Assembly (NCBI RefSeq): GCF_000696185.1 | Contig: NZ_KK853997.1 | Location: 2,232,761 to 2,296,760, forward strand | DNA from: Kitasatospora cheerisanensis KCTC 2395 | GTDB lineage: Bacteria; Actinomycetota; Actinomycetes; Streptomycetales; Streptomycetaceae | Length of the DNA stretch: 64,000 nucleotides | Direction of reading: 5' to 3' | Part shown: piece after piece, positions 56,824 through 64,000 of the stretch | Layout of the letters: every line of letters begins with the position of its first letter | Numbering within the stretch: the first letter of the stretch is position 1 | Notes under the pieces: model-generated | Told to the model about the DNA's origin: nothing | The model's database searches: none | The model's input: only the letters and a program-made list of their open reading frames with translations | Made by a program: the position numbers and the translations under genes

Positions 56824-57174
56824 ATGGCGCATTCAGCAGAGCACGACACGGTGGAGATCGTCCTCGACGACGGGACCGTCCTGCACGCGGCCGTCCGCGC
56901 GGGCTCCCAGCCGACGGCCGGGGACGCGGGGGCGGTCTCCCGGGCGGTGACGCACAGCCTGGGCGACGTGCGGCGGACCGTCCGCGCGGTGGGCCGGTGG
57001 GCCCGGGAGACCGCGCGGGAGGCCGGCGACCCGGACTCCTTCGAGGTGGAGTTCGGACTCACCCTGGGAGTGAAATCCGGCCAGTTGATCAGCGTGCTGG
57101 CGGAGGCGTCCGGCGAGGCGAGCCTGGTGGTCCGGCTGGGCTGGTCGCGCCCGGACGACCGCCCCGCCGAGTGA
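56824..57174 (+). CDS. CU044_2847-type (trypco1) protein
   Basis: A 116-residue soluble protein. DTVEIVLDDGTVLHAAVR near the start and FEVEFGLTLGVKSGQLISVLAEASGEASLVVRLGW at the end match the trypsin-co-occurring domain 1 (CU044_2847) family, small beta-rich proteins encoded beside trypsin-like proteases in conflict-type operons. Biochemical function is unknown. I chose ATG 56824 because GGAGGGG lies 5 nt upstream; ATG 56812 is in frame but lacks a site. Its stop overlaps the next start (GTGA). Confidence 0.86.
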   Translation: MAHSAEHDTVEIVLDDGTVLHAAVRAGSQPTAGDAGAVSRAVTHSLGDVRRTVRAVGRWARETAREAGDPDSFEVEFGLTLGVKSGQLISVLAEASGEASLVVRLGWSRPDDRPAE

Positions 57175-58058
57175 CGGCGCACGACGCACCGGCCGCCGCG
57201 CTCTGGCTGGCGGGCCCCGACGGGGAGTTCCTCGGCAGCGGCTTCCACCTCGGCGCGGGCCGGGTGATCAGCTGCGCCCACGTGGTGGCCGGCCGGCCGA
57301 CGCTCACCGCCCGCCACGCCGGCGCCGCGCACCCGGCCCGGGTGGTGCTGCTCGCCCCGCCCGAACGCCCACCCGGCGCGGCCGTCCACCCGCCGCCGGA
57401 CCTGGCGGTCCTCGACGTCCCCGGCCTGGCGGGCGCACCCTCGGTGCCGCTCGCCGACCGCGACGTCCCGAACGGCGCCGCCGCGCTGGCCCACGGCTTC
57501 GCGGTGAACGAACTGACCAACGAGGTCGGCCCGGAGTCCGCCCGGCTCACCGTGGCTGGCCCCTCCGGGCTCGGCCTGCGGGTCCAACTCGGCTCGATCC
57601 CCTTCGGGTTGAGCGGCAGCATGGCGATCGACGACAACGGCCGGGTGATCGGCGTGGTGAAGGCCACCGCGCACACCTCCGAGACCAGGGGCGGCTGGAT
57701 CACCCCGCTCTCCGACCTGCTCCCCCTGCTCGGCGCCCGGCCACCCGCCCCGCCCCGCAAGGTCACCGCCCAGGCCTGCGCCCGACTCCTCGCCGAGATC
57801 CCGCTGCTCCAGGACCCACCCGCCCGACTCGAACTGATCCAGTCCGTGAACGAGCAACTCGGCCCCGGCGCGGGGATCAAGGTGCCCTACCACGGGCATG
57901 CATTCCTGCACCTGAGCAGCATCGCCGCCGCCTGCCTGAACCACAGCAGCCCGGACGAGGCACTGCCGGCGCTGCTGACCTCGACGCACGCGCTGTGCGG
58001 ACCGCACCGGTCCCTGGACGAACTCGGAGCACTGCTGCGCATCGACCTGGAGGAGTGA
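57171..58058 (+). CDS. Trypsin-like serine protease with effector-associated domain
   Basis: A 295-residue protein without a signal peptide. The protease domain (about 1-195) has a complete triad: His37 in VISCAHVVAG, Asp77 in PPDLAVLDV and Ser148 in PFGLSGSMA. The C-terminal 90 residues (CARLLAEIPLLQDPPARLELI to SLDELGALLRIDL) look like an effector-associated domain (EAD2 type), a helical adaptor found in NTP-dependent conflict and signalling systems. The GTG start overlaps the trypco1 stop. It is probably a regulated cytosolic protease. Confidence 0.87.
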   Translation: MTAHDAPAAALWLAGPDGEFLGSGFHLGAGRVISCAHVVAGRPTLTARHAGAAHPARVVLLAPPERPPGAAVHPPPDLAVLDVPGLAGAPSVPLADRDVPNGAAALAHGFAVNELTNEVGPESARLTVAGPSGLGLRVQLGSIPFGLSGSMAIDDNGRVIGVVKATAHTSETRGGWITPLSDLLPLLGARPPAPPRKVTAQACARLLAEIPLLQDPPARLELIQSVNEQLGPGAGIKVPYHGHAFLHLSSIAAACLNHSSPDEALPALLTSTHALCGPHRSLDELGALLRIDLEE

Positions 58059-58061
58059 CGC

Positions 58062-59018
58062 ATGGACCGCTGCACCACGGAGACCCGCAACCTGCTGCAG
58101 CGCATCCTGTCGGGCTGGCACGAGCTGGCCCCGCTGCTGTCCCACCTGGAGCAGCACCTGGCCGAGAACACCGGCTACGTCGTCCAGGTCCAGCCCGCCA
58201 ACCTGTCGCTGTCCGCCGACCGGATCGCCAAGTACCTGGCCGAGGACCACCCCCAGCCGGGCGCCGCGATCAGCCACCTGCACGACTGGCTGACCCACGT
58301 GATGGGCCCCCAGCAACGCGGCGACTGGGTCGGCTTCCTCGCCCGCGTCCAGGGCGGCCGCGGGTTGACGATGCATCAGCGCGCCGACTTCGTCGTGATC
58401 GCCGACATCCTGTGCTTCCCGCCCGTCCCCCCGACCCGGGCCAGCGCCAAACACCTCCGCGACCTCGCATCCAGCGCCCTGACCAGCGGCAGCATCGACC
58501 GGCTCACCGAAGAACTGTCCCTACTGGAACCGCAGTTGGCCCAGCAGGCCCGGAAGGCGATGGAACGCTCGCGCACCCGCGTCGCCTACCGGATCTCCAC
58601 CCGGCACCGGACCGCACTCGCGGTCGGAGCCACGTTGCTCGCCACCGCGGGCGTGGTGACGGCCGTGGCGCTGCCCCACGGCCCGCCCCCGCTGCCCGAC
58701 CAGGCGGTGAAGTGGTCGCCGGCCGATGTGCAGCCGGGCGACGGGTCCTCGGCCGAGGTGAACGTCCCGGCCGAGGCGAACCGTCTGGTCGCGCACATCC
58801 AACTGACGGACAAGGACCCCGATCTCGGCAGCTGCCCCGGCATGAAGATCGCCCTCTCCGCCGAACCGGGCGGAAGCACCGGCTGGCAGGCCCCGGACAA
58901 GCCGCTGTCGGTCACCGTCCCGCCCGGCCACTCCGGACTGCGGATCACCCTGCGCCTGCAAGCTCCAACCGGTTGCGAGCAGCACATAGACACCCAGCGC
59001 GTCGAGTTCGAGCGATAG
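58062..59018 (+). CDS. Single-pass membrane protein with helical cytoplasmic domain
   Basis: A 318-residue protein I cannot assign to a family. Residues 1-180 are predicted cytoplasmic and helical (LLQRILSGWHELAPLLSHLE, then ISHLHDWLTHVMG), possibly another adaptor domain. One membrane helix (about 184-204, TALAVGATLLATAGVVTAVAL) follows basic residues. An external domain of about 110 residues has beta character and two cysteines (LGSCPGM and TGCEQH) that may form a disulfide. It begins 3 bp after the protease stop and is followed 9 bp later by the lipoprotein gene. The topology suggests a link between an outside sensor and the inside protease. Confidence 0.8.
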   Translation: MDRCTTETRNLLQRILSGWHELAPLLSHLEQHLAENTGYVVQVQPANLSLSADRIAKYLAEDHPQPGAAISHLHDWLTHVMGPQQRGDWVGFLARVQGGRGLTMHQRADFVVIADILCFPPVPPTRASAKHLRDLASSALTSGSIDRLTEELSLLEPQLAQQARKAMERSRTRVAYRISTRHRTALAVGATLLATAGVVTAVALPHGPPPLPDQAVKWSPADVQPGDGSSAEVNVPAEANRLVAHIQLTDKDPDLGSCPGMKIALSAEPGGSTGWQAPDKPLSVTVPPGHSGLRITLRLQAPTGCEQHIDTQRVEFER

Positions 59019-59027
59019 GAGGTACCC

Positions 59028-59906
59028 GTGCACGCACCGCGCCCCGTCCGCCTGGCGGCCTGTCTGCTTCTGCTGGCCACCGCTGCGTTCGGCTGTTCCG
59101 ACGACAGCAAGCCGGATCCGTTCGACAGCGATCCGATCAAGATCGGCTTCAAGGACGGCCGTCCGGGCATGTCCGTCCTCACCAGCAAGGGCAACTACGA
59201 CGGCTTCGAGCCGCACGTGGCGCAGAAGGTGGTGCAAGGTCTGCTGCACCGCGACTTCACCTCGCTGCCGGTGACCACGGCGAACTGGAAGGGCGCCCTC
59301 CTCGACGGCAAGACCAACCACAACAAGGTCGACCTGGTGATCGCCGACATCTCCGAACGGGAGGACCTGAAGAAGGACTTCGACCTGGCCGGCCCTTACC
59401 TTCAAACCCCGCTCGGCGTCCTGCTGAAGGCCTCGGACACCCGCGAGATCAACAAGGCCGAGGACCTCCGTCCGCTCGCCGTCTGCGCGCAGGAGGACAC
59501 CACCGCCTACAACACCCTGGTGCAGAACGGCGGCCGGCCCCCCGTCACCGGAACCGACCTCAACGCCTGCATGGAGCGGCTCAACGACGGCACCGCCGAT
59601 GCCGTGCTCGCCGACTACGTGGTCCTGCAGGGCATCGCGATCAACTCCGGCACCGGCACCCAGCACACCTACCGGGTCGCCCGGAAAGCCCGGATCGGCA
59701 AGCCGCAGTACCTGATGATGATGCTGCCCAAGGGACATCAGAAGGCCTGCGAGCTGCTCCGCCAGGCGATCGCCGACTACCTCGAGGACACCGACTGGAC
59801 AACCACCTTGAAGGAGGACCTCGGGCTCGACGACTTCACCAACGAGGAGATCCGGGACACCTTCCGCCCCGTCACCACCTCGGTCGGCGACCGCTGCTCG
59901 GCCTAG
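59028..59906 (+). CDS. Solute-binding lipoprotein (family 3 type) without a transporter
   Basis: A 292-residue lipoprotein. The leader MHAPRPVRLAACLLLLATAA ends in the lipobox FGC with Cys23. The mature part has IKIGFKDGRPGMSVL, YDGFEPHVAQKVVQGLL and VDLVIADISEREDLKKDFDLAGPYLQTPLGVLL, the pattern of amino-acid-type substrate-binding proteins. AVLADYVVLQG matches the second lobe. No permease or ATPase gene adjoins; instead it ends a protease operon, which suggests a sensing role. A GGAGG sits about 6 nt before the GTG start. It converges on the response-regulator gene with the stops overlapping. Confidence 0.85.
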   Translation: MHAPRPVRLAACLLLLATAAFGCSDDSKPDPFDSDPIKIGFKDGRPGMSVLTSKGNYDGFEPHVAQKVVQGLLHRDFTSLPVTTANWKGALLDGKTNHNKVDLVIADISEREDLKKDFDLAGPYLQTPLGVLLKASDTREINKAEDLRPLAVCAQEDTTAYNTLVQNGGRPPVTGTDLNACMERLNDGTADAVLADYVVLQGIAINSGTGTQHTYRVARKARIGKPQYLMMMLPKGHQKACELLRQAIADYLEDTDWTTTLKEDLGLDDFTNEEIRDTFRPVTTSVGDRCSA

Positions 59907-60571
59907 CTCAGTTCCTCGTCCAGCCCCTGCTCGATCGCGTACCGCACCAGCTCGACCCGGTTGTGGAGTTGGAGCTTGCCCAGGGTGTTCTGCACGTGGT
60001 TCTGCACGGTGCGGTGCGAGAGCACCAGACGGTCGGCGATCTGACGGTACGACAGGCCCTTGGCGACCAGGCGCAGGACCTCGGTCTCCCGGGGGGTGAG
60101 TTGCGGGGCGGCCGGCTGCGCCGGGGTGCCGGGTTCGGTGGCGAGGCGGCGGAACTCGCCGAGCACCAGGCCGGCCAGGCCGGGGGTGAAGACCGGGTCG
60201 CCGACCGCGGTGCGGCGTACCGCGTCGATCAGCTCCTCGCGGCCGGCGGACTTCACCAGGTAGCCGGTCGCCCCGGACTTCACCGCCTCCAGCACGTCGG
60301 CGTGCTCGCCGCTCGCGGAGAGCACCAGCACCCGCACGGCCGGGTCGGCGGCCACCACCTGGCGGCACACCTCGACGCCGGGCAGCGCGGGCAGGTTGAG
60401 GTCCAGCACCACGACCTGCGGCGTGCTGGCCCGGGCGCGCCGGACCGCCTCCTCGCCGTCCCCGGCGGTCGCAACCACCGCGAACCCGGCCTCGGCCAGG
60501 TCCCGGGCCACGCCCTCGCGCCACATCGGGTGGTCGTCCACCACCATCACGCGCACCGGCTGATCAGTCAT
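59903..60571 (-). CDS. macR: NarL/LuxR-type response regulator (MacR-like)
   Basis: A 222-residue two-component regulator. The receiver domain starts VRVMVVDDHPMWREGVARDL, with the phosphoacceptor Asp in VVVLDLNLPAL and the Lys in KSGATGYLVKSA. The C-terminal LuxR helix-turn-helix is LTPRETEVLRLVAKGLSYRQIADRLVLSHRTVQNHVQNTLGKL. Position and sequence match SCO2120 (MacR) of S. coelicolor, which with MacS controls development and antibiotic production. I chose ATG 60571 because GGAGGGG lies 5 nt upstream; it overlaps the kinase stop by 8 bp. Confidence 0.88.
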   Translation of the reverse strand: MTDQPVRVMVVDDHPMWREGVARDLAEAGFAVVATAGDGEEAVRRARASTPQVVVLDLNLPALPGVEVCRQVVAADPAVRVLVLSASGEHADVLEAVKSGATGYLVKSAGREELIDAVRRTAVGDPVFTPGLAGLVLGEFRRLATEPGTPAQPAAPQLTPRETEVLRLVAKGLSYRQIADRLVLSHRTVQNHVQNTLGKLQLHNRVELVRYAIEQGLDEELS

Positions 60572-61757
60572 CGCCACCCCTCCGCGGCCACCGCAGTTCC
60601 ACTTCGACGCCCTGGCCGGGCACCGAGTACAGCTCGGCGCTGCCGCCGAGGTCCAGCATCCGGCCGCGGATCGACTGCGCGACGCCGAGCCGGCCGTCGC
60701 GCTGCGCCTGCGCCAGCCGTTCGGGCGGGAAGCCGGGGCCGTCGTCGCGGACCGAGACGGTGACGGCCTCCGGCTCGTCCTCGACCAGGATCCAGGCCCG
60801 TGCGCCGTCGCCCGCGTGCACCCGGACGTTGTCGAGCGCGGCGGCCACCGCGGCGGACAGTTCGGCGGCCACCGGCGCGGGCAGCACCACCGGCGTGGCA
60901 GGTGCGGCGACGGTGATCCGCTCGTCCGCGTGCCGGGAGATCAGCGGGCGCAGGTCGGCCTCGCCGTCGGCGCGTTCGGGGAGTTGGGCGCCCGTCATCA
61001 GGGCGCGCAGCGCCCGTTCCTGTTCCCCCGCCAGCCGGCCGAGCTCGGCGGCGTCGCCCTGTTGACGGTGCACCAGGGCGAGCACCTGGAGGACGCCGTC
61101 GTGGATGTCCCGGGAGAGCCGTTCGCGTTCCCGGGTGGCGGCCTCCACCTGGAGGGCGCGGGTGAGCACGGCCTCGCTGGCGCGGGCGAGTTCGATGACG
61201 TAGCCGATCGCGCAGCCGGCGACCAGCAGCAGCACGATGTTGTGCAGGTTGTCGGGGCTGATCCCGCCGTGGCCGAGGATGTTGGCGGCGCCGATCACCG
61301 CCCCGGCGAACGCGGCGGGCCGCCAGCCGCCCTTGCCGGCGAAGCCCAGCACGGTGCCCGCCGCCCAGATGGTGGGCAGCGTCGGGGCGCCGGCGTGGAC
61401 CCGGGCGGGGGTGTCGATGAAGCCGCTCATCACGATGCCGAACACGGCGAACAGCAGGTCGGTGCCGAGCACCGGCCAGGTGCACCGCTTCGGGCCGGCG
61501 AAGGCCCGGGTGCTGGCCAGCGTCCACAGCGTCAGCGCGCCCAGGTAGATCCAGCCGGACACCGGGTGCAGGAACTCCCGGTACGCGGTGAAGAACCGCA
61601 GCACCGCGTAGCCCAGCGCCAGCACCCGGAAGTACCCCATGGCGCGCCACAGCGGCAGTTCCACCGACATCCCGCCGGCCATCACGGCCGCGGCCGGCCC
61701 CGACGGGACCGGCCTGCCGCCCCCGGGCTGCGCCGGGACGGGTCTGTGCTCCTGCAC
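60564..61757 (-). CDS. macS: Sensor histidine kinase (MacS-like)
   Basis: A 397-residue membrane kinase. Four to six hydrophobic segments (about 40-200) form a DUF5931-like sensor with no large external loop. A HisKA_3 dimerisation domain follows with the phosphorylated His in RERLSRDIHDGVLQVLALV. The HATPase has the N box AALDNVRVHAGDGA and G box VRDDGPGFPPERL. It pairs with the overlapping response-regulator gene and corresponds to SCO2121 (MacS). The signal is unknown. The N-terminal 30 residues are Pro/Gly-rich and the start could be later, at MAGGMSVEL. Confidence 0.88.
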   Translation of the reverse strand: MQEHRPVPAQPGGGRPVPSGPAAAVMAGGMSVELPLWRAMGYFRVLALGYAVLRFFTAYREFLHPVSGWIYLGALTLWTLASTRAFAGPKRCTWPVLGTDLLFAVFGIVMSGFIDTPARVHAGAPTLPTIWAAGTVLGFAGKGGWRPAAFAGAVIGAANILGHGGISPDNLHNIVLLLVAGCAIGYVIELARASEAVLTRALQVEAATRERERLSRDIHDGVLQVLALVHRQQGDAAELGRLAGEQERALRALMTGAQLPERADGEADLRPLISRHADERITVAAPATPVVLPAPVAAELSAAVAAALDNVRVHAGDGARAWILVEDEPEAVTVSVRDDGPGFPPERLAQAQRDGRLGVAQSIRGRMLDLGGSAELYSVPGQGVEVELRWPRRGGDD

Positions 61758-61779
61758 TGCAAGCCCCCCTGACGGCCGG

Positions 61780-62667
61780 TCAGGCCCCGGTGTCCTTCTC
61801 CTGCTCGGCTGCCTTCTCGGCCTGCTCGGACTTCTCCGCGGCGGCCTTCTCCTGCGCGGCCTGCTCGGCGGCGGCGGCCTTCTCCTCCGCGGCAGCGGCC
61901 TTCTCCTCCGCGGCCTGCTCGGCGGCGGCGGCCTTCTCGGCCTTCTGCTGCGCCTTGCGGTCCGCGTCGGCGGCCTTCTTCTCCTCGGAGAGCTGGCGCT
62001 TGGCGGCGGTCGCGTAGATGTCCACGTACTCCTGGCCGGACAGCCGCATGATCTCGTACATCACCTCGTCGGTGACCGAGCGCAGGATGAACCGGTCGTT
62101 CTCCATGCCCTGGTAGCGGGAGAAGTCCAGCGGACGGCCGATCCGGATGCCGGGGCGGACGCCGAAGTTGGGGATCACCTGGCCGGGCGGCTGCACCTTC
62201 TCGGTGTCGATCATCGCGACCGGGATCACCGGAGCGCCGGTGGCCAGCGCGACCCGGGCCAGGCCGCCGACCTTGCCGCGGTACAGCTTGCCGTCGGGCG
62301 AGCGGGTGCCCTCGGGGTAGACGCCGAACACCTCGCCGCGCTCGATCACCGCGATGCCGCTGCGGATCGCCGCCTCGCCGGCGCCGCGGGCGCCCGAGCG
62401 GTCCACCGGCAGCTGGCCGACGCCCTTGAAGAACGCGGCGGTCAGCCGGCCCTTGATGCCGGGCGTGGTGAAGTACTCGGCCTTCGCGATGAACGTCACC
62501 CGCCGCTTGAGCAGCGCGGGTAGGAAGAACGAGTCCGAGAAGGACAGGTGGTTGCTGGCGAGGATGGCCGGACCTTCGTCCGGAATGTTCTCCTCGCCCT
62601 CCATCCACGGCCGGAAGAAGATCCGCAGCAGCGGCGCGACGATCATCTTCATCAGTCGGTAGAACAA
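61780..62667 (-). CDS. PlsC-type lysophospholipid acyltransferase with helical tail
   Basis: A 295-residue membrane-associated acyltransferase (1-acyl-glycerol-3-phosphate acyltransferase family). The catalytic HX4D is NHLSFSD (His40, Asp45); the other blocks are YPEGTRSPDGKLYRGK and GAPVIPVAMIDTE. From about residue 226 an unusual tail of about 70 residues consists of Ala, Glu, Lys and Gln repeats (for example KAAAAEQAAEEKAAAAEE), a long charged helix or coiled coil. The TTG start at 62667 has AGGAGG exactly 6 nt upstream. A homologue lies at the same place near the mycobacterial aroG gene (Rv2182c). Confidence 0.9.
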   Translation of the reverse strand: MFYRLMKMIVAPLLRIFFRPWMEGEENIPDEGPAILASNHLSFSDSFFLPALLKRRVTFIAKAEYFTTPGIKGRLTAAFFKGVGQLPVDRSGARGAGEAAIRSGIAVIERGEVFGVYPEGTRSPDGKLYRGKVGGLARVALATGAPVIPVAMIDTEKVQPPGQVIPNFGVRPGIRIGRPLDFSRYQGMENDRFILRSVTDEVMYEIMRLSGQEYVDIYATAAKRQLSEEKKAADADRKAQQKAEKAAAAEQAAEEKAAAAEEKAAAAEQAAQEKAAAEKSEQAEKAAEQEKDTGA

Positions 62668-62831
62668 CCGGGGCCTCCTGTTGTGCGGACCGGACGATCC
62701 TAATGCTTGCGCCCGCGCGCCCGTGCACCGGCGATCCGTCCGGCCCGGCTCCGGGCCTCTGTACGGGGCTTCCCGCCCGTGGGACGATCGAGCCACCCTC
62801 ACCCTGCCCCGCACTTCCAGGAGTCCTGCCG

Positions 62832-63611
62832 ATGCCGCTGCTGCCGGGAGCCGAGCCGTACCGCCACGACGGCGGTCCGGTCGGCGTGCTGCTCGTCCAC
62901 GGTTTCACCGGTTCCCCGCAGTCCATGCGCCCGTGGGCCGAACACCTGGCCGCCGCCGGGCTCTCCGTCTCCGCTCCGCTGCTGCCCGGCCACGGCACCC
63001 GCTGGCAGGACCTCCAGCCGACCCGCTGGGAGGACTGGTACGCGACCGCGGACGCCGCCCTCGCCGAACTGGCCGACCGCTGCGAGCAGGTGTTCGTCTG
63101 CGCGCTGTCGATGGGTTCCTCGCTCGCCCTCAAGCTGGCCGAGCGGCACGGCGACCGGATCTCCGGACTGGTGCTCGTCAACCCGTCGGTGCGCTCCGAC
63201 AACCCCGCGACGGTACTCCTTCCGGTGCTCCGCCACCTGGTGCCCTCGCTGCCCGGGGTCGCCGGGGACATCGCGCTGCCCGGCGCGGTCGAGGTCGGCT
63301 ACGACCGGGTTCCGCTGCACGCCGCCTGGTCACTGGCCCGGCTGTGGAAGAGCGTCCAGGCGGGAATGCCCGCCGTCACCCAACCCGTTCTGCTGTTGCA
63401 CAGTCCGCAGGACCACGTGGTCTCGCCGAGCAACTCGGCGATGGTGCTCGCCCGGATATCCTCGACCGATGTGACGGAGCTGCTGCTCGACCGCAGCTTC
63501 CACGTGGCCACGCTGGACCACGACGCCGGTCTGATCTTCGAGGCGAGCCTCGACTTCGTCCGGCGGCTGGCCCCGGCAGCGGCGGTCGATGCCGGGAACC
63601 ACTCGGGCTGA
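62832..63611 (+). CDS. Alpha/beta hydrolase (carboxylesterase/monoacylglycerol lipase type)
   Basis: A 259-residue soluble hydrolase. The oxyanion region is VLLVHGFTGSPQSM, the nucleophile Ser lies in ALSMGSSLAL, the Asp in LLHSPQDHVVS and the His in DRSFHVATLDHD. The SPQDHVVSPSNS block resembles bacterial carboxylesterase Est30 and monoacylglycerol lipases, which fits its place beside the acyltransferase gene. ATG 62832 has AGGAG about 9 nt upstream. It is divergent from the acyltransferase gene and 10 bp ahead of the next gene. Confidence 0.88.
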   Translation: MPLLPGAEPYRHDGGPVGVLLVHGFTGSPQSMRPWAEHLAAAGLSVSAPLLPGHGTRWQDLQPTRWEDWYATADAALAELADRCEQVFVCALSMGSSLALKLAERHGDRISGLVLVNPSVRSDNPATVLLPVLRHLVPSLPGVAGDIALPGAVEVGYDRVPLHAAWSLARLWKSVQAGMPAVTQPVLLLHSPQDHVVSPSNSAMVLARISSTDVTELLLDRSFHVATLDHDAGLIFEASLDFVRRLAPAAAVDAGNHSG

Positions 63612-63621
63612 AAGGCCGATA

Positions 63622-64000
63622 GTGAACGAGACCAGCAAGGCGAACGACGACGAGGACCTGCCCCGCGACGACCCGAAGGCGGCCGAGTCCGCCGAAGAAG
63701 CCGCGCCCGAGCCCGCCCCGCGGCGTCCCGCCGCCGGCAGCCAGGCCGAGCAGGACGCGATCTTCGCCGCGCTGGTCGCCCAGTTCGACGAGCCGGTGGA
63801 CGCCACCGACCCGGTCTGGCCGGACGCGGAGAACGTCCCCGAGCGCCCCGTCCGGCGGCCGAGCGCGCCCACCGGCCCCACCGGCCTCGGCGACTTCACG
63901 CCCCGCCCGGTCCCCCGCCCCGCCGCCGGCGGCCCGCGCGACTACTCCGTCGCGGAGGACGAGGACGAGGACCACTTCGTCCCGCCGGAGCCCCCGCCGC
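63622..64000 (+). CDS. Acidic proline-rich protein of unknown function (partial, 3' end outside window)
   Basis: A reading frame open from GTG 63622 to the window edge (126 codons). The visible part is acidic and disordered: runs of Asp/Glu (NDDEDLPRDDPKAAESAEEA), a short ordered stretch EQDAIFAALVAQFDEP, then Pro/Arg-rich sequence and another acidic patch EDEDEDHFVPPEPPP. Streptomycetes encode such a protein between the esterase and glucokinase genes, usually continuing into membrane helices. It lies 10 bp after the esterase stop and is probably cotranscribed. Function unknown. Confidence 0.7.
   Translation, partial: MNETSKANDDEDLPRDDPKAAESAEEAAPEPAPRRPAAGSQAEQDAIFAALVAQFDEPVDATDPVWPDAENVPERPVRRPSAPTGPTGLGDFTPRPVPRPAAGGPRDYSVAEDEDEDHFVPPEPPP

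Noticed and set aside
59028..59906. The lipoprotein as part of an amino-acid ABC transporter
   Set aside because: No permease or ATPase gene lies on either side; the neighbours are the protease operon and a two-component system.

Overview
The window is very GC-rich, uses GTG and TTG starts freely, packs genes into runs with 4-bp stop/start overlaps, and follows a gene order I recognise from Streptomyces (the S. coelicolor SCO2073-SCO2125 neighbourhood), with a looser match to the wag31-pknL region of mycobacteria. It is therefore chromosomal core DNA of a member of the Streptomycetaceae (Streptomyces or Kitasatospora). I saw no phage genes, transposases, CRISPR arrays, or rRNA or complete tRNA genes.

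Layout. (a) 1-6.9 kb: the end of an unknown gene, a DUF6924 protein, a two-gene ABC exporter whose ATPase is fused to a secreted alpha/beta hydrolase, an MscS channel, a GNAT and an RluA-type pseudouridine synthase. (b) 7-12 kb: lspA, a DksA/TraR zinc-finger protein, and ileS behind a translational T-box. (c) 12.1-30.4 kb, all minus strand: the division and cell-wall (dcw) cluster in transcription order rsmH-ftsL-ftsI-murE-murF-mraY-murD-ftsW-murG-ftsQ-ftsZ-pgeF-yggS-sepF-yggT-divIVA. There is no murC between murG and ftsQ and no mraZ before rsmH. (d) 30.9-36.3 kb: carbonic anhydrase, then a MoxR/DUF58/transglutaminase operon. (e) 36.5-44.7 kb: DUF3040, methyltransferase, HEPN, DUF4126, a phytoene-desaturase-like flavoprotein, a Gln/Tyr-rich membrane protein, metF, a polyprenyl synthase and a VanZ protein. 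(f) 45-51.4 kb: thiamine genes (thiE on one strand; thiO-thiS-thiG behind a TPP riboswitch on the other), an Rv2175c-type DNA-binding protein, a flavin reductase and a PASTA Ser/Thr kinase. (g) 51.4-56.7 kb: a molybdopterin oxidoreductase, bacterioferritin and Bfd (with an iron box), class II DAHP synthase, and a fused TrpE-TrpG enzyme behind a trp attenuator. (h) 56.8-59.9 kb: a four-gene accessory operon (trypco1 protein, trypsin-EAD protein, membrane protein, orphan solute-binding lipoprotein). (i) 59.9-64 kb: a MacRS-like two-component system, a PlsC acyltransferase with a charged helical tail, an esterase, and the start of an acidic, proline-rich protein.

How it fits together. Regions b-d supply precursors and machinery for septation and peptidoglycan. 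DivIVA, SepF and YggT act at the pole and septum; the PASTA kinase and Rv2175c protein are the likely regulators. Four RNA- or metal-sensing controls can be read directly: the ileS T-box, the TPP riboswitch, the trp attenuator and the bfd iron box. Several genes appear to be transcribed leaderless, with a -10 hexamer 6-8 nt before the start codon.

The best candidate for a little-described system is the operon at 56824-59906. It pairs a predicted cytosolic protease module of the biological-conflict type with a transmembrane protein and a solute-binding lipoprotein that has no transporter. Two genes (ftsL and the hydrolase-ABC fusion) carry what look like one-base G-run deletions that separate a convincing N-terminus from the main frame.
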